Assembly: GCA_026785745.1 (NCBI GenBank)
Contig: JAJAZO010000251.1
Coordinates: forward strand, 1-6,327
Reading direction: 5' to 3'
From: Chitinophagaceae bacterium
GTDB lineage: Bacteria > Bacteroidota > Bacteroidia > Chitinophagales > Chitinophagaceae
Length of the DNA stretch: 6,327 bases
This document shows positions 5,115 through 6,327 of the stretch, in pieces; position 1 is the stretch's first letter; each line of letters opens with the position of its first letter. Under the pieces are notes generated by a model. It ran no database searches. It saw only the letters and a program-made list of their open reading frames with translations, and was not told the DNA's origin. The position numbers and the translations under genes were made by a program.

Positions 5115-6011
5115 TTATTTTTCCAAAATGAACCGGGCTCCGGCTTCAGCACTGAAATACGCAAAATCATGCAGCCCCTGTTGCAAACGAAAGATATAGA
5201 CTTTATTGTTCTTTCTCTTTTCTATGTTTACTCTTACTAATGTTGGCCGGTCGCCATTATTCAAATATCCGGAATAGCCTGCTGCATAAGCCTGTAACCG
5301 AAGTCCTTTCTTGTTCCATTCAAAACCGCTGCCGAACAGGATTGCATCATTCTGCCGGTGCTTTTCTATATTTGTTTGCCACACCAAAAAACCGGCCATA
5401 CCTATCCATTTCCAGTTACTGTTTTTAAAAGGCAGGCCGCCGCCAATGTCAATCCAATAAGAAGGTACATCAGCATATCTTGCCATGGTTAAAAGTCCGC
5501 CGGAGGGCATCCTGATGCCAAGCCGCAGTGCCAACTGTATCTTATCTCTTTTTTTTTGAAAAAGCTGAATGGTTGTACTCGCTACCACATCACCCACGGT
5601 CTTTTTTTTATAATAATCTAAATAAAATGTTTTTCGTTCTGTTTTCTTTTCATGTGATAGCTGAAAAGTTTCAAAAGGTACAAACTGCACATCTACTGAA
5701 ATAGTATTTTGTTTGGTAGTATAGTTGCCATACAGCACCAGGTTTTGTGTATTATCCCCTTTTGAAAAATGGGTGTTAGCAGAAAAGCCGATGGAGGAAA
5801 GACTGTCAATGCTGCCATTATTAATAAATGGCACACTCAGCGCATTAGGGCCCATATATTTTGGAGAAAGGATAAGGTATTTTGACCAGTGGGACTGGCC
5901 ATCCCAGTTCACATTATTAGACCACCACATTTCGGTTTGGCAAAAGCAACAAAACGGAAATAATAATACCCCAGCTATCAGCAATATCAGGTTCCGTATA
6001 AACAAAAACAT
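5115..6011 (-). CDS. Predicted outer-membrane beta-barrel protein, uncharacterised
   Basis: A 298-residue protein with a clear Sec signal peptide: FIRN at 3-6 followed by a hydrophobic core (7-20) and FCCFCQ, with probable cleavage near Cys24/Gln25. The mature part alternates polar and aromatic residues in short strands (for example LVLYGNYTTKQNTISVDVQF 91-110, IQLALRLGIRMPSGG 158-172, GLRLQAYAAGYSGYL 236-250, VYIFRLQQGL 271-280) and ends GARFILEK, all in keeping with an antiparallel outer-membrane barrel. GIRMPSGG followed by ARYADVPSYWIDIGGG (177-192) resembles a stretch I associate with uncharacterised Bacteroidota barrels. No plug, TonB box, OmpA domain or SusD partner is seen. The start is supported by a -7-like TATCTTTA on the minus strand exactly 5 nt before ATG. 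It is the first gene of a set with two four-TM proteins and is divergent from the dehydrogenase gene. Barrel prediction is moderately sure; no function is proposed. Confidence 0.75.
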   Translation of the reverse strand: MFLFIRNLILLIAGVLLFPFCCFCQTEMWWSNNVNWDGQSHWSKYLILSPKYMGPNALSVPFINNGSIDSLSSIGFSANTHFSKGDNTQNLVLYGNYTTKQNTISVDVQFVPFETFQLSHEKKTERKTFYLDYYKKKTVGDVVASTTIQLFQKKRDKIQLALRLGIRMPSGGLLTMARYADVPSYWIDIGGGLPFKNSNWKWIGMAGFLVWQTNIEKHRQNDAILFGSGFEWNKKGLRLQAYAAGYSGYLNNGDRPTLVRVNIEKRKNNKVYIFRLQQGLHDFAYFSAEAGARFILEK

Positions 6012-6016
6012 AATTC

Positions 6017-6024
6017 TAAAGATA
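6017..6024 (-). promoter_or_regulatory. -7-like box (TATCTTTA) of the barrel gene
   Basis: On the minus strand TATCTTTA matches seven of the eight TAnnTTTG positions (last base A, not G) and again ends 5 nt before the ATG at 6011. A TTTG lies at 6038-6041, but only 13 nt upstream of the box, shorter than the usual spacing of about 19. Candidate only. Confidence 0.45.
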
Positions 6025-6069
6025 CAATTTACCCTGTCAAAATAAGAGGGGTTTTTATTTTGCGATGTA

Positions 6070-6077
6070 TAGCTTTG
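6070..6077 (+). promoter_or_regulatory. Candidate -7 box (TAGCTTTG) of the 3-hydroxyacyl-CoA dehydrogenase gene
   Basis: Exact match to TAnnTTTG, 36 nt upstream of the ATG at 6114, which would give a leader of about 30 nt. No good -33 partner is found at the usual distance. A second imperfect box, TATCTTTA at 6088-6095, is an alternative. Confidence 0.4.
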
Positions 6078-6113
6078 GGCAGAGTAGTATCTTTATTGCT
6101 TCAAATAAACTTT

Positions 6114-6327
6114 ATGATTATCAACAGTATTTGTGTTTGCGGGGCAGGAACGATGGGCAGTGGTATTGCACAGGCTACAGCACAATCTGGATTTTCTACG
6201 TTGTTGTATGAACTGAACCCGGCAGTATTGGAAAAATCAAAGGCCGGTATAGAGAATAATCTGCAATCGTTGGTGGATAAAGGAAAGATAACGAACGAAG
6301 AAAAAGAAAAGATTCAGCAGCGGATAC
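6114..6327 (+). CDS. 3-hydroxyacyl-CoA (3-hydroxybutyryl-CoA) dehydrogenase, N-terminal part
   Basis: Partial gene: 71 codons are visible and the rest lies beyond the right edge. MIINSICVCGAGTMGSGIAQ opens an NAD-binding Rossmann fold; GAGTMGSGIA (10-19) is the GxGxMGxGIA nucleotide loop typical of 3-hydroxyacyl-CoA dehydrogenases. It continues with a second strand ending in the acidic Glu33 of LLYELNP, which would bind the NAD ribose, and then a charged helix (about 38-70) with LVDKGKIT, a standard family stretch. The enzyme interconverts 3-hydroxyacyl-CoA and 3-oxoacyl-CoA with NAD(H). From the N-terminus alone a stand-alone Hbd or PaaH-type enzyme is more likely than a FadB-type fusion, because the dehydrogenase domain is at the very start, but the two stand-alone types cannot be separated here, so no symbol is given. 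No Shine-Dalgarno is seen; a TAGCTTTG box lies 36 nt upstream. Confidence 0.9.
   Translation, partial: MIINSICVCGAGTMGSGIAQATAQSGFSTLLYELNPAVLEKSKAGIENNLQSLVDKGKITNEEKEKIQQRI

Noticed and set aside
5725..6045. A 106-codon open frame, plus strand, opposite the barrel gene start.
   Set aside because: It is antisense to a signal peptide and barrel-like coding sequence, with no recognisable domain.

Overview
The window looks like chromosomal DNA from the Bacteroidota, most likely a Chitinophagaceae-type organism. The case rests on three things. No start codon has a clear Shine-Dalgarno sequence. Several starts are preceded by the Bacteroidota sigma -7 element TAnnTTTG. The proteins (a four-cysteine PheS with the YRNETVSARSHCFFHQ motif-2 variant, a divergent arginase-fold protein, an S13 lipoprotein peptidase, a Bacteroidota-type outer-membrane barrel) have the flavour of that phylum. 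The genus cannot be read from the sequence.

Layout, left to right. (1) 1-304, minus: N-terminal 101 codons of an S13 D-Ala-D-Ala carboxypeptidase (dacB type) with a lipoprotein signal. (2) 331-1383, minus: a complete Gfo/Idh/MocA-family oxidoreductase of the YdgJ/IolW kind, 26 nt upstream of dacB. (3) 1384-1577: a noncoding stretch with a heptad array and three palindromes. (4) 1578-2714, minus: an arginase/formimidoylglutamase-fold protein that has lost most canonical metal ligands. (5) 2715-2912: a divergent promoter region built as an imperfect inverted repeat. (6) 2913-3944, plus: pheS, the phenylalanyl-tRNA synthetase alpha subunit. (7) 3945-3973: a hairpin terminator between convergent units. 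(8) 3994-6011, minus: a three-gene set, transcribed right to left, encoding a predicted outer-membrane barrel (298 aa), a four-TM protein (214 aa) and a smaller four-TM protein (127 aa). (9) 6012-6113: a second divergent promoter region. (10) 6114-6327, plus: the 5' end of a 3-hydroxyacyl-CoA dehydrogenase gene.

The genes are mostly housekeeping and do not form one pathway: translation (pheS), cell wall (dacB), fatty-acyl/butyrate metabolism (dehydrogenase) and sugar or polyol oxidation (Gfo/Idh). The unassigned part is the barrel plus two membrane proteins, which may be an envelope module.

I found no clear new defence, mobile or RNA system. The least ordinary signals are: three 35-bp arrays of a 7-bp AT-rich unit around the Gfo/Idh and dacB genes, one of them translated into the dacB signal peptide; an 18-bp inverted repeat bracketing the dacB start; the likely non-canonical arginase-fold protein; and mirrored promoters with -7 boxes exactly 5 nt before ATG, predicting leaderless mRNAs.
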